Assembly: GCA_947586255.1 (NCBI GenBank)
Contig: CANPXP010000002.1
Coordinates: forward strand, 1-64,000
Length of the DNA stretch: 64,000 nt
Reading direction: 5' to 3'
Source of the DNA: an uncultured Lachnospiraceae bacterium
Lineage (GTDB): Bacteria; Bacillota; Clostridia; Lachnospirales; Lachnospiraceae
How positions within the stretch are numbered: position 1 is the first letter of the stretch; every line of letters starts with the position of its first letter. Positions 33,224-41,335 of this stretch are shown here, piece after piece. The position numbers and the translations under genes were made by a program. The notes beneath the pieces are model-generated. The model was not told the DNA's origin and made no database searches. It saw nothing but the letters and a program-made list of their open reading frames with translations.

Positions 33224-34214
33224 ACTTGTTCTCCTTCAAACTGTATTTGCCGCCCTTCAAAAATTTATGCCGGATGACCCACCAGGCGGGCACCCAGATA
33301 TATTTGTGCATGGCCGGCGATGCGCTTCCGATCATCCAGCAGTTCCTGTCGCAGTGCTTCGTACGCTCACGGACCTTCTGCGCCTGTTCGGAATTCCACA
33401 GCTCGTCCCAGCTCTGCTCTCTCAGATTCCCCATAACGGCTTTCTTCTCCATGCCGTTGCAGGGAATGACATCGCAGAACGGATCGATGAAGAAAGCGTT
33501 CCTGGACATGTCGCAGGGCAGAAGCCGCTTGTTGCCGTAGATATAATTGATCAGCCCGTGATTGAAATAAGCGCGGAACCACTTCTTGGGAGAATTGCTC
33601 CGCAAGAGCTCGTTGATGAGCTTCTCAAAATTCTGCGCCACCTTGTACTTATCGTCGATCTTGTTGTCCGTCTTGCGAAAATAAAAAGAATTGTGCAGCG
33701 TCGCCGTGGCAAATTCCATTCCCATATCGTTGGCGATATTGTAGAGCGGCACCAGATCCTCGCAGTTCATATCCTGCACCGTCATGCCGAAACCCACGTC
33801 CGGATGTCCCATCTCCACCAGCGTCTTTAAAGTGTTGTAACCCCTGTTAAAGCCGTCTGGGATTCCTCTGATCGCATCGTTCGTCTCCTGCAGCCCCTCG
33901 ATGCTGATGCGGATACCGACCCTGGGGAACTCTTTGCACAGCGCGATGATTCTGTCCGTAAAATAACCGTTTGTGGAAATGACGATTCTGTCGGATTTTC
34001 TGTACAGTTCCCGCACAATATCGGGCATGTCCTGCCTGATGAAGGGCTCGCCGCCGGTGATGTTGGTGAAGGCCATCTCAGGCAGCTTCTTAATCTCCTC
34101 CAGCGTGATCTCCTCCTCGGGTCTGGTGGGATCCCTGAAGCAGTCGCACATATTGCAGCGGGCATTGCACCGGTAGGTCACGATGACTGTGCCGTATAGG
34201 GTTCGTCTGGACAT
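33207..34214 (-). CDS. Radical SAM/SPASM protein
   Basis: The 335-residue protein has the radical SAM cluster motif TYRCNARCNMCDC (Cys16, Cys20, Cys23), ITGGEPFIR as the SAM-binding GGE motif and VGIRISIEGLQETND. A C-terminal SPASM-like set of cysteines follows: PCDMSR, CDVIPCNGME and CDRNCWM. It would bind one [4Fe-4S] cluster for radical generation plus an auxiliary cluster. Substrate unknown; relatives act on peptides, sugars and polyols. I start at ATG 34214 behind AGAGAGGAG; ATG 34247 is possible but has a weaker site. Its place between a GT4 and a GT-C-like gene suggests a glycan-related reaction. Confidence 0.8.
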   Translation of the reverse strand: MSRRTLYGTVIVTYRCNARCNMCDCFRDPTRPEEEITLEEIKKLPEMAFTNITGGEPFIRQDMPDIVRELYRKSDRIVISTNGYFTDRIIALCKEFPRVGIRISIEGLQETNDAIRGIPDGFNRGYNTLKTLVEMGHPDVGFGMTVQDMNCEDLVPLYNIANDMGMEFATATLHNSFYFRKTDNKIDDKYKVAQNFEKLINELLRSNSPKKWFRAYFNHGLINYIYGNKRLLPCDMSRNAFFIDPFCDVIPCNGMEKKAVMGNLREQSWDELWNSEQAQKVRERTKHCDRNCWMIGSASPAMHKYIWVPAWWVIRHKFLKGGKYSLKENKYVERR

Positions 34215-34247
34215 AAGAACTCCTCTCTGTAAGCGCTTCTTGCTCAT

Positions 34248-35456
34248 TTATGTGTATACTTTCCTCACTATTTTATCACAATATTCCTCTACTGTGTCAA
34301 AATTTATATGCCGGCAGTTCTCCTTGTAACGGCGGCAGCGCTCGGGATCGTTCCAGAGGGCGCGGATATGCTCTGTCAGCTCCTGCGCGTCGCCGCCGCG
34401 GAACAGCTCTCCGGTTACGCCCGCCTGCACCAGTTCCGGCGCTCCTCCCAGATCGGAGACAAGCACGGGTGTGCCGTACATCTGGGATTCCATGACGGAG
34501 AAAGGACAGTTCTCGTACCACTCGGAAGGATATACGCTGAAGCGCGCCCTCGCAATCAGGTCGCGCAGCTTTTCCCCGGCCACGAACCCCCTGTTCTCCA
34601 CGTTGGCTGCCCCGTTTACCTCCGCTTCCAAAGGCCCGGTCCCGGCAAAGACAAAGGGGATTTCCGGCAGCGCCCGGCAGGCTTCCAAAAGCGTCCGCGT
34701 GCCTTTTTCCTCCGCGAAGCGCCCAAAATACAGGACATATCCGTCCTCCGCGCCATCCCCATACCGCATCTCATCCTTCTCGATAAAGTTGTGCATCACC
34801 ACCGTCTTATCCGCCAGCAGCGGATCGGTATCCAGCTGTTTTTTCATGAACTCGCTGGGACAGACGATCACGTCCACCATGCCGTAGGTCCGGCGTTTCG
34901 CGTAGAATTTCGCCTCGACCGTGCCGAGCAGACTTTTGATACGGGAATTATGGATACAGCGGTTCCTGCTGCACTGCCTGTAATCCCCGCCGCGACAGGC
35001 GAAGCAAATCCTGCCCGTCGCCGGAACGCGCATCATGTGGTTGGGGCAGACCCACTGATAGTCATGGGCGGTGTAGACGATCCGCACTTTGGCGCCGTGC
35101 TTTTTTTCATAGTCGCGAACAGCGTAGATCACGGAGGGGGTCAACTGGAAATTGATGTTGTTCAGGTGCACCACATCCGGCCGGAAATCTTCCAGCACGA
35201 GCCGCATTTTCCTTCGAGCTTCCGCTGAATAGACGATACGGAACGGATACAGCAACTTCCCAAGTCCGCCGCCGTGAAAATCCATATCCGACGTATAGAC
35301 TTCCGCGTGGTTTCCCACAATCCTGCCCTCGTGCTCCATGCCGAAATACTGCACTTCGTGCCCCATTTTCTGCAGCTGTTGTCCCAGCTTGAAAATATAA
35401 GTTTCTGAACCGCCATTGGGATACAAAAACTTGTTTACCATCAGAATCTTCATCAT
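34248..35456 (-). CDS. GT4 family glycosyltransferase
   Basis: The 402-residue GT4 enzyme starts MKILMVNKFLYPNGGSETYI. YVLYFGRFAEEKGTRTLLEA opens the donor lobe and FSVYPSEWYENCPFSVMESQ is the acidic donor-binding region. A cysteine-rich insert (RICFACRGGDYRQCSRNRCI), seen in a subset of GT4 enzymes, could bind a metal. It lies downstream of the cotH cluster with a short AT-rich gap and ribosome binding site AAGGGATG. Specificity unknown. Confidence 0.85.
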   Translation of the reverse strand: MMKILMVNKFLYPNGGSETYIFKLGQQLQKMGHEVQYFGMEHEGRIVGNHAEVYTSDMDFHGGGLGKLLYPFRIVYSAEARRKMRLVLEDFRPDVVHLNNINFQLTPSVIYAVRDYEKKHGAKVRIVYTAHDYQWVCPNHMMRVPATGRICFACRGGDYRQCSRNRCIHNSRIKSLLGTVEAKFYAKRRTYGMVDVIVCPSEFMKKQLDTDPLLADKTVVMHNFIEKDEMRYGDGAEDGYVLYFGRFAEEKGTRTLLEACRALPEIPFVFAGTGPLEAEVNGAANVENRGFVAGEKLRDLIARARFSVYPSEWYENCPFSVMESQMYGTPVLVSDLGGAPELVQAGVTGELFRGGDAQELTEHIRALWNDPERCRRYKENCRHINFDTVEEYCDKIVRKVYT

Positions 35457-35507
35457 TACATCCCTTATATTGCTATATATTATATATATCTAAGGTTCCT
35501 TTTCGGA

Positions 35508-37382
35508 TTACTTACGTCTCGCACAGCAAAAAACTGTGTCCTCGTAGACAGGCACCTGGCGCCGATAAACCCAACCAGTATACTTGTTGCTCCACTCCGA
35601 ATAGAGCGCGCTGTCATATGCGGGCATGTCCACCAGTTCCGCGCCGTCCTCCACCTCCATTGAGCCGATCTCTTTCCCGTCGACGATAAACGTGACTGTG
35701 TGCGTCTGGCCGTTGTTCGGTATCGGAAATGCCTCGTGCTCCACGCCCCATCTGTCACACAGCCAGTCAAGACGTCTGGCGATAAAATACTTCGTATAGC
35801 TTACGTTTGCGTCATAATCCAGATAACGCCATTCCTGCAGATCAAGCTTCTCCCAGTCGACCCAGCGGCAGTGATCCATGTCGACAGAGGCATGTATCAT
35901 ATCAACATACTCATCAATCTTCCGTCCCAGAAGGCTCTCAAAAAACGGCATGAGTCTTCCATATTTTTCCATCAGCCGCTGCTGCATCTCCGGCGTATCA
36001 TATAATTTCGGATACCAGTCCAGATGATTCTCGATGTCAGTACAATTCTTCAAAACCGTATACTGATAATCATAAGCATTCCACGTATCGCATTCACCAA
36101 AGGCATTGTCATAATCCCAAATCGGTCCCGAGTACAGCTTATCATCATTTCGATCCTTATAGAAATACATACTGGTGATGCCTGTATCCATATCCAGCGA
36201 GATCTCATCCACCAAAAAACGCTTCACAAAGCTGTCTGCATCCAGATAATCCCACACTTCCGGCTGTCCGTTCTGCACCAACCGTTCTATATTTTCCACA
36301 TAGTCCTGAATGTACTGCACCTGCTCTCTCGAGGCGTGCTGGGGTGATTTAATCACAAATTTATTTTTGTTGAATGTCTCAAATCCGCTGCTGTCAAGCT
36401 TATAATAATTCCCAAACTCTTTCTCAATCAGATATCCTCCCGTGATATTATTGCCGTTTTCGATCAGATATCCCTTATTCTTCCCCCCCCCACTTCTATA
36501 TCGGGCCGCCGAGTCTATATCCGCATTATAGCCTCTGTTCTCTTTTTCCATATCCACAATCTCTACTCTACCCTGCCCAACGGAAACGGATTCGGTCAGC
36601 AAATAATTGCCCGCGTACTCTCCATTCAGATACAGATCCACCCATGTGCCCTGCGGACTGTAGGCGAATTCCAGCTCCTCCGCCAGATCCATCGCAATTT
36701 TATTATTCAATTTGCTGCCTTCGTTCCACAGTGAAAGCAGGTTCCACTTATTCCCCTTCTCCAGTCCGCACAACGGATATGGTTCTGTCAGTTTAATCGT
36801 ATACGGCTTCTTTACAAAATTCCAACTGCTGTTACCGCGTCCGGATATCCGCTCCAGCGCCCCCTGATACTCTGTGTTTCCATTCTGATCCACGACGCTG
36901 ATCGCCCCTGTCTCCTCACGCTCCTTATCCGCATCCAGATACTCCATGCTGCCGCTTGCCGTATCGATAAAGATTGCGGGTATATTTTCTGACTCCATAA
37001 AAGCGACCGTGTACGTGTGCGTCTCATGCGCTTCATCCGTAACCTGCAGCTCATAGGCGCGCTCATCCTCCCAGGTGAACACATCGCCCTCTTCCATCGG
37101 CTCTCCGTCGATCCGGAGACTGTTCGCGCCGAGGTCTCCCACCATGAATCTTTGTCCCTGCACAAATGAAGGAAGGAAAAAATAACCGCTTCCATCCGCC
37201 TCATTCTGCCATAACTGCACCGTGTTTGCACTGTGTTCTGTATTTACGACAATACACGGAACCGGCTCTCCCCCCCCCAGAATTTTCAGGACTGTACTGC
37301 GCATCTGCATTTGCCTGTATCCAACGATTCCCAGTGTCATCATCAGAATTGCCAGCAACCCAAGTATGTATTTTTTACGCAT
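35508..37382 (-). CDS. CotH-like protein kinase family, copy 1 (with two G9 tracts)
   Basis: The 624-residue protein has one N-terminal membrane anchor (YILGLLAILMMTLGIVGY) and an exposed body. The CotH family core is present: LERISGRGNSSW (glycine-rich loop), KKPYTIKLTEPYPLCGL (ATP-binding Lys) and YSGPIWDYDNAFG (Asp-rich metal motif). A C-terminal tail with Thr/Val-rich strands (THTVTFIVDGKEIGS) may be a small beta domain. Spore CotH phosphorylates coat proteins; the substrate here is unknown. The coding strand has two runs of nine G (codons GGG-GGG in LGGGEP and SGGGKN) that the other two copies lack. The start at 37382 follows CAGGAGAATAG. Confidence 0.8.
   Translation of the reverse strand: MRKKYILGLLAILMMTLGIVGYRQMQMRSTVLKILGGGEPVPCIVVNTEHSANTVQLWQNEADGSGYFFLPSFVQGQRFMVGDLGANSLRIDGEPMEEGDVFTWEDERAYELQVTDEAHETHTYTVAFMESENIPAIFIDTASGSMEYLDADKEREETGAISVVDQNGNTEYQGALERISGRGNSSWNFVKKPYTIKLTEPYPLCGLEKGNKWNLLSLWNEGSKLNNKIAMDLAEELEFAYSPQGTWVDLYLNGEYAGNYLLTESVSVGQGRVEIVDMEKENRGYNADIDSAARYRSGGGKNKGYLIENGNNITGGYLIEKEFGNYYKLDSSGFETFNKNKFVIKSPQHASREQVQYIQDYVENIERLVQNGQPEVWDYLDADSFVKRFLVDEISLDMDTGITSMYFYKDRNDDKLYSGPIWDYDNAFGECDTWNAYDYQYTVLKNCTDIENHLDWYPKLYDTPEMQQRLMEKYGRLMPFFESLLGRKIDEYVDMIHASVDMDHCRWVDWEKLDLQEWRYLDYDANVSYTKYFIARRLDWLCDRWGVEHEAFPIPNNGQTHTVTFIVDGKEIGSMEVEDGAELVDMPAYDSALYSEWSNKYTGWVYRRQVPVYEDTVFCCARRK
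36483..36491. repeat. C9/G9 homopolymer in cotH copy 1 (internal)
   Basis: Nine consecutive C on the plus strand give nine G in the coding strand (RSGGGKN). A single-base slip would shift the reading frame about halfway through the protein. Confidence 0.9.
37270..37278. repeat. C9/G9 homopolymer in cotH copy 1 (near start)
   Basis: Nine consecutive C on the plus strand encode LGGGEP about 35 codons after the start, just past the membrane anchor. Slippage would cut the protein to a short peptide. Confidence 0.9.
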
Positions 37383-37421
37383 ATCTATTCTCCTGATTTT
37401 TAAAGCGCCCACACAGCCGGT
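37383..37421 (-). repeat. 39-bp repeat in the leader of cotH copy 1
   Basis: The plus-strand stretch beginning ATCTATTCTCCTGATTTTTA is identical to 39319-39357 over 39 bases and contains the ribosome binding site. It abuts the start codon in both genes. Just upstream the gap still reads as SAAERLNRLCGRFKNQEN, a vestige of cotH-type coding sequence. Confidence 0.85.
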
Positions 37422-37443
37422 TCAGCCTCTCGGCCGCACTGGG

Positions 37444-39318
37444 TCATCCCCATCTTGCGTTATAGAAACCCATGTCCTCATAGATTGGAATCTGCCATTG
37501 GTACTTCTCGCCGGTATACTGGTTTTCCCACCCCTGATAAACCGATTCGTCATATGCAAGAGGTTCTTTCAGTTCCGCTCCGTCAAGCACCTGCATCGTG
37601 CCGATCACACCTTCATAATTGGCAAAAGTGACCGTGTGCATCTGCCCGTTCGACGGCACGGCAAACTCCTCATGCGCCACACCCCATCTGTCACACAGCC
37701 AGTTGAGGCGCTTGGCGATAAAAAATTTCATATACTTGACGTTCGCCTCATATGTCGAATATTTTCCCATCGATCGAATCTTCTCATCCCTGCCCTCCCA
37801 CAGGCGGCGGTCCATCGCAACGGAGGCGCTGATCGTTTCCGCATACTCATCGAGCCTCCGTCCAAGCATATCCTCAAAGAACGGCAGCACCTTTTCATAC
37901 TCCCGGTGCAGACATCGCTGCAGTTCGGGAGTATCATACAGCCTCGCGTACCAGTCCAGACGATTAGGCTGATTGTCGCACAGCGCCAGTATCGTATACG
38001 TGTAATCATATCCCGGCTCTCCGTCCGCGTTGCTCTCGCCGAAGGAATTGTCATAATCCCACGCTGGACCGGAATACAGCTGATCATCGTCCCTTTCCTT
38101 GTAGAAATACATACTCGTAAGCCCCGCGTCCGTATTCAGAGAGATCTCATCTACCAGAAAGCGTCTGGCAAAGCTGTCCACATCCAGATAGTCCCACACT
38201 GCAAACTGGTCATTCTGCGCCAGCTGCTCAATATTTTCCACATAATCCCGAATATACTGAGCCTGCTCTCTGGAAACGTGCTGCGGCGCACTGATCGTAA
38301 ACAGATTCCCCCGGGAAGTCGCGAAGCCTCCCGTTTCCGCCTCGTAGTGGTCCGGATGATCCTTCTCGATCAGATATCCGCCACTGACATTGTCGCCCGT
38401 CTCAATCAGATATCCCTTGCTGTCCTGTTCTTCATACCGTCCGGCATGATCGATATCCTTGTTATATCTCTTATTTTCCTGCTCCAGGCTGGCGATATCC
38501 ACCCTGCCTTCCCCGACAGATACCGATTCCGTCAGAAGATAATTGCCCGCATAGTTCCCATTCAGATACAGATCCACCCATGTACCCTGCACACTGTAGG
38601 CAAGCCCAAGCTCCTCTGCCAGATCCATCGCCAGTTTATTGTCCAGCTTGCTGCCTTCCCGACACAGTGCAAGCAGACGCCATTTGTCTCCCTTGTCCAG
38701 CCCACACAGTGGATACTTCTCCGTCAATTTGATGGAATAGGGCTTTTTCTCATACTCCCAGGTCGAATTGCCGCGCCCGGATATCCGCTCCAGCGCTCCC
38801 TGATACTCTGTGTTTCCATTCTGCTCCACAACGCGGATATCCCCTGTCTCCTCGTACTCCTTGTCCGCATTCAGCTTCTCCATGCTGCCGCTCGCCGTAT
38901 CGATAAAGATCGCCGGTATATTTTCTGACTTCATAAAAGCGACCGTGTACGTGTGCGTCTCATACGCTTCATCCGTAATCTGCAGTTCATAAGTGCGCTC
39001 ATCTTCCCAAGTGAACACATCGCCCTTTTCCAGCAGCTCTCCGTCGAGCCGGAGACTGTTCGTGCCAAGGTCTCCCACCATGACCGTGCGGCGGCGCACA
39101 CAGGATGGCAGGAAAAACCATCCCCTGCCATCTGTTTCATCTTGCCACAGGCTGACTTCATTGACACCCTGTTCCGAGTGCACGGCAATACACGGAACCG
39201 GCATTTCTCCTCCCTGAATTTGCAGAACTGTGTTGCGCATCTGCATCTGCCTGTAGCAGAGGATTCCCAGTGTCGTCATCAGAATTGCCAGCACTCCAAG
39301 TATATATTTCTTACGCAT
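37444..39318 (-). CDS. CotH-like protein kinase family, copy 2
   Basis: The 624-residue paralogue of copy 1 has the same anchor (YILGVLAILMTTLGILCY), core LERISGRGNSTWEY, KKPYSIKLTEKYPLCGLDKG and metal motif YSGPAWDYDNSFG. The outer domain before the core (VFTWEDERTYELQITDEAYE) is almost the same in all three copies. The start at 39318 shares its leader with copy 1. The long ORF start in the track (39405) includes leftover cotH sequence, not a real N-terminus. Extracellular location is inferred from the single anchor. Confidence 0.8.
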   Translation of the reverse strand: MRKKYILGVLAILMTTLGILCYRQMQMRNTVLQIQGGEMPVPCIAVHSEQGVNEVSLWQDETDGRGWFFLPSCVRRRTVMVGDLGTNSLRLDGELLEKGDVFTWEDERTYELQITDEAYETHTYTVAFMKSENIPAIFIDTASGSMEKLNADKEYEETGDIRVVEQNGNTEYQGALERISGRGNSTWEYEKKPYSIKLTEKYPLCGLDKGDKWRLLALCREGSKLDNKLAMDLAEELGLAYSVQGTWVDLYLNGNYAGNYLLTESVSVGEGRVDIASLEQENKRYNKDIDHAGRYEEQDSKGYLIETGDNVSGGYLIEKDHPDHYEAETGGFATSRGNLFTISAPQHVSREQAQYIRDYVENIEQLAQNDQFAVWDYLDVDSFARRFLVDEISLNTDAGLTSMYFYKERDDDQLYSGPAWDYDNSFGESNADGEPGYDYTYTILALCDNQPNRLDWYARLYDTPELQRCLHREYEKVLPFFEDMLGRRLDEYAETISASVAMDRRLWEGRDEKIRSMGKYSTYEANVKYMKFFIAKRLNWLCDRWGVAHEEFAVPSNGQMHTVTFANYEGVIGTMQVLDGAELKEPLAYDESVYQGWENQYTGEKYQWQIPIYEDMGFYNARWG

Positions 39319-39357
39319 ATCTATTCTCCTGATTTTTAAAGCGCCCACACAGCCGGT
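39319..39357 (-). repeat. 39-bp repeat in the leader of cotH copy 2
   Basis: Identical to 37383-37421. The minus-strand sequence upstream (to about 39420) translates as GIDAYAQSISASAAMDRL, clearly homologous to the internal CotH segment DEYVRTISASAAMDRL of copy 3, so the gap holds a degraded piece of a cotH gene. Confidence 0.85.
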
Positions 39358-39437
39358 CCATCGCAGCGGAGGCGCTGATCGACTGCGCATACGCATCAAT
39401 TCCATGATTCAGGAAAAAATAACCCCGCATAAAACCA

Positions 39438-41318
39438 TTATTCCAATCTCGCATTGTAGTAGACTGCATCCTCGTAAACCGGCATCTGTTGTATATACTC
39501 CTCGCCGCTTTCTTGATTTCTCCAGCCGCAATAGACATCTTCATCATATTCCGGCTTTTCCAGTTCCTCTCCGTCCATCACTTCCTCAACGGCGACCACT
39601 CCCTCATCATTCAAGAAAGTGACCGTATGCATCTGCCCGTTGGATGGCGTCTGAAACAGCTCATGCTCCACGCCCCATCTCTCACACAGCCAGTTGAGCC
39701 GCTTCGCCAGAAAGAATTTCGTATATTTGACATTGTCGTCGAAAAATGAATATCTTCCCGACGACATCACCCACTCTCCCTCCGCCTCTTCAATACCGCT
39801 CAGCCAGCGCAGCCGGTCCATAGCTGCCGACGCGGATATGGTCCGGACATATTCGTCAATTTTATAATTCAGCAAATCCTCACAAAACGGCAGTATCCCG
39901 GCATACTCCTGCCGCAGGCGTTCCTGCACTTCCGGCGTCTCATACAATTTCACATACCAGTTCAGACGATTCTCATCCTGATCACAATCCTTCAGAACAG
40001 TGCGCTCATAGTTGTAATTGTAGTGCAGATAGCTTTCTCCATCGCCAAACGCATTGTCGTAATCCCATGCCGGACCGGAATACAGTTTGTCGTCGCCCCG
40101 CTCCTTATAAAAATACATGCTGGTAATCCCGACATCCATATTTAACGCTATTTCATCTATCATAAAACGTTTTACGAAGCTGTCCGCATCCAGATAATCC
40201 CACACCTCCGCCTGTTCACTTTGCACCATCTGTTCCACGTTCTCCACACAGTCCTGTATATACAGCACCTGTTCTCTGGAAGCGTGCTGCGGAGCTCTGA
40301 CGGTAAATCGATTTCCGACCGAGGTAACAAACCCCGCCTTCTCCTCCTCATAGTACAGCTCAAAATCTCTCTCGATCAGATAGCCGCCGCTGATATCTCT
40401 CCCATTCTCTATCAGGTAGCCCTTGTTGTCTTCCTCCGCATAAGTATCTGCCGTGTCGATATTCTCATTGTACTTCTTATTCTCTTTCTCCAGATCAGAA
40501 ATTTCCACACGCCCCTCTCCGACAGAGACAGACTCTGCCAGAAGATAATTTCCGGCATATTCCCCATTCAGATACAGATCCACCCATGTGCCCTGGGGAC
40601 TGTAGGCGATTCCCAGCTCCTCGGCCAGATCCATTGCAATTTTATTGTCCAGCTTACTGCCCTCACGGCACAGTGAAAGCAGCCTCCACTTATCCCCTTT
40701 TTTCAGTCCGCACAGCGGATACTTCTCGGTCAGTTTGATAGCATATGGCTTTTTGTCATACTTCCATGTAGAATTGCCGCGGCCGGATATCCGCTCCAGC
40801 GCTCCCTGATACTCTGTGTTGCCGTTTTTGTCCACAACCCGGATATCGCCCGTCTCTTCATGCTTTTTGTCCTCGTTCAGGTATGCCATGCTGCCGCTGG
40901 CCGTATCGATAAAGACCGCCGGTATATTCGCCGATTTCATGAAGACGACACTGTATGTATGCGTCTCATACGCTTCATCCGTAATCTGCAGCTCATATGC
41001 CTGCTCTTCCTCCCAGCTGAAGGTATCCCCCTTCTCCAGCAGTTTCCCGTCAATCCTCAGACTGTCCGTGCCGATATTTCCCACCGTGACAGTATGGCGA
41101 GTCACACAGGAAGGAAGAAAGAAAAAATTTCTGCCGCTTGTTTCGTCCTGCCAGATCTCAATTGTATTGTCGCTCTGTTGTGTGCTGACAGTCAGACACG
41201 GCACATAATCCGCTCTCACTGTCAAGACAAGGCTATTGCTCTGCTCATGATGATAGCAGACGGCGCCCAGCAATATCATCAGAATCATCAGTGATCCGAG
41301 CATATATTTTTTACACAT
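39438..41318 (-). CDS. CotH-like protein kinase family, copy 3
   Basis: The 626-residue protein is the first cotH of the set to be transcribed. The anchor is MLGSLMILMILLGAVCY, the core is LERISGRGNSTWKYDKKPYA and the metal motif is YSGPAWDYDNAFG. It starts at 41318 (MCKKYMLG), 17 bases after the TagA-GT4 fusion gene, behind GGTGGAC, without the 39-bp leader that precedes copies 1 and 2. It may be the parental copy. As in the other copies, no lipobox is visible, so it should stay anchored by its N-terminal helix. Confidence 0.8.
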   Translation of the reverse strand: MCKKYMLGSLMILMILLGAVCYHHEQSNSLVLTVRADYVPCLTVSTQQSDNTIEIWQDETSGRNFFFLPSCVTRHTVTVGNIGTDSLRIDGKLLEKGDTFSWEEEQAYELQITDEAYETHTYSVVFMKSANIPAVFIDTASGSMAYLNEDKKHEETGDIRVVDKNGNTEYQGALERISGRGNSTWKYDKKPYAIKLTEKYPLCGLKKGDKWRLLSLCREGSKLDNKIAMDLAEELGIAYSPQGTWVDLYLNGEYAGNYLLAESVSVGEGRVEISDLEKENKKYNENIDTADTYAEEDNKGYLIENGRDISGGYLIERDFELYYEEEKAGFVTSVGNRFTVRAPQHASREQVLYIQDCVENVEQMVQSEQAEVWDYLDADSFVKRFMIDEIALNMDVGITSMYFYKERGDDKLYSGPAWDYDNAFGDGESYLHYNYNYERTVLKDCDQDENRLNWYVKLYETPEVQERLRQEYAGILPFCEDLLNYKIDEYVRTISASAAMDRLRWLSGIEEAEGEWVMSSGRYSFFDDNVKYTKFFLAKRLNWLCERWGVEHELFQTPSNGQMHTVTFLNDEGVVAVEEVMDGEELEKPEYDEDVYCGWRNQESGEEYIQQMPVYEDAVYYNARLE

Positions 41319-41335
41319 ATATGTCCACCATCCAA

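Noticed and set aside
39311-39547. 78-codon ORF in front of cotH copy 2 as a small gene
   Set aside because: Its C-terminal part is homologous to an internal CotH segment and its N-terminal part is antisense-like overlap with copy 3, so it is a gene remnant.
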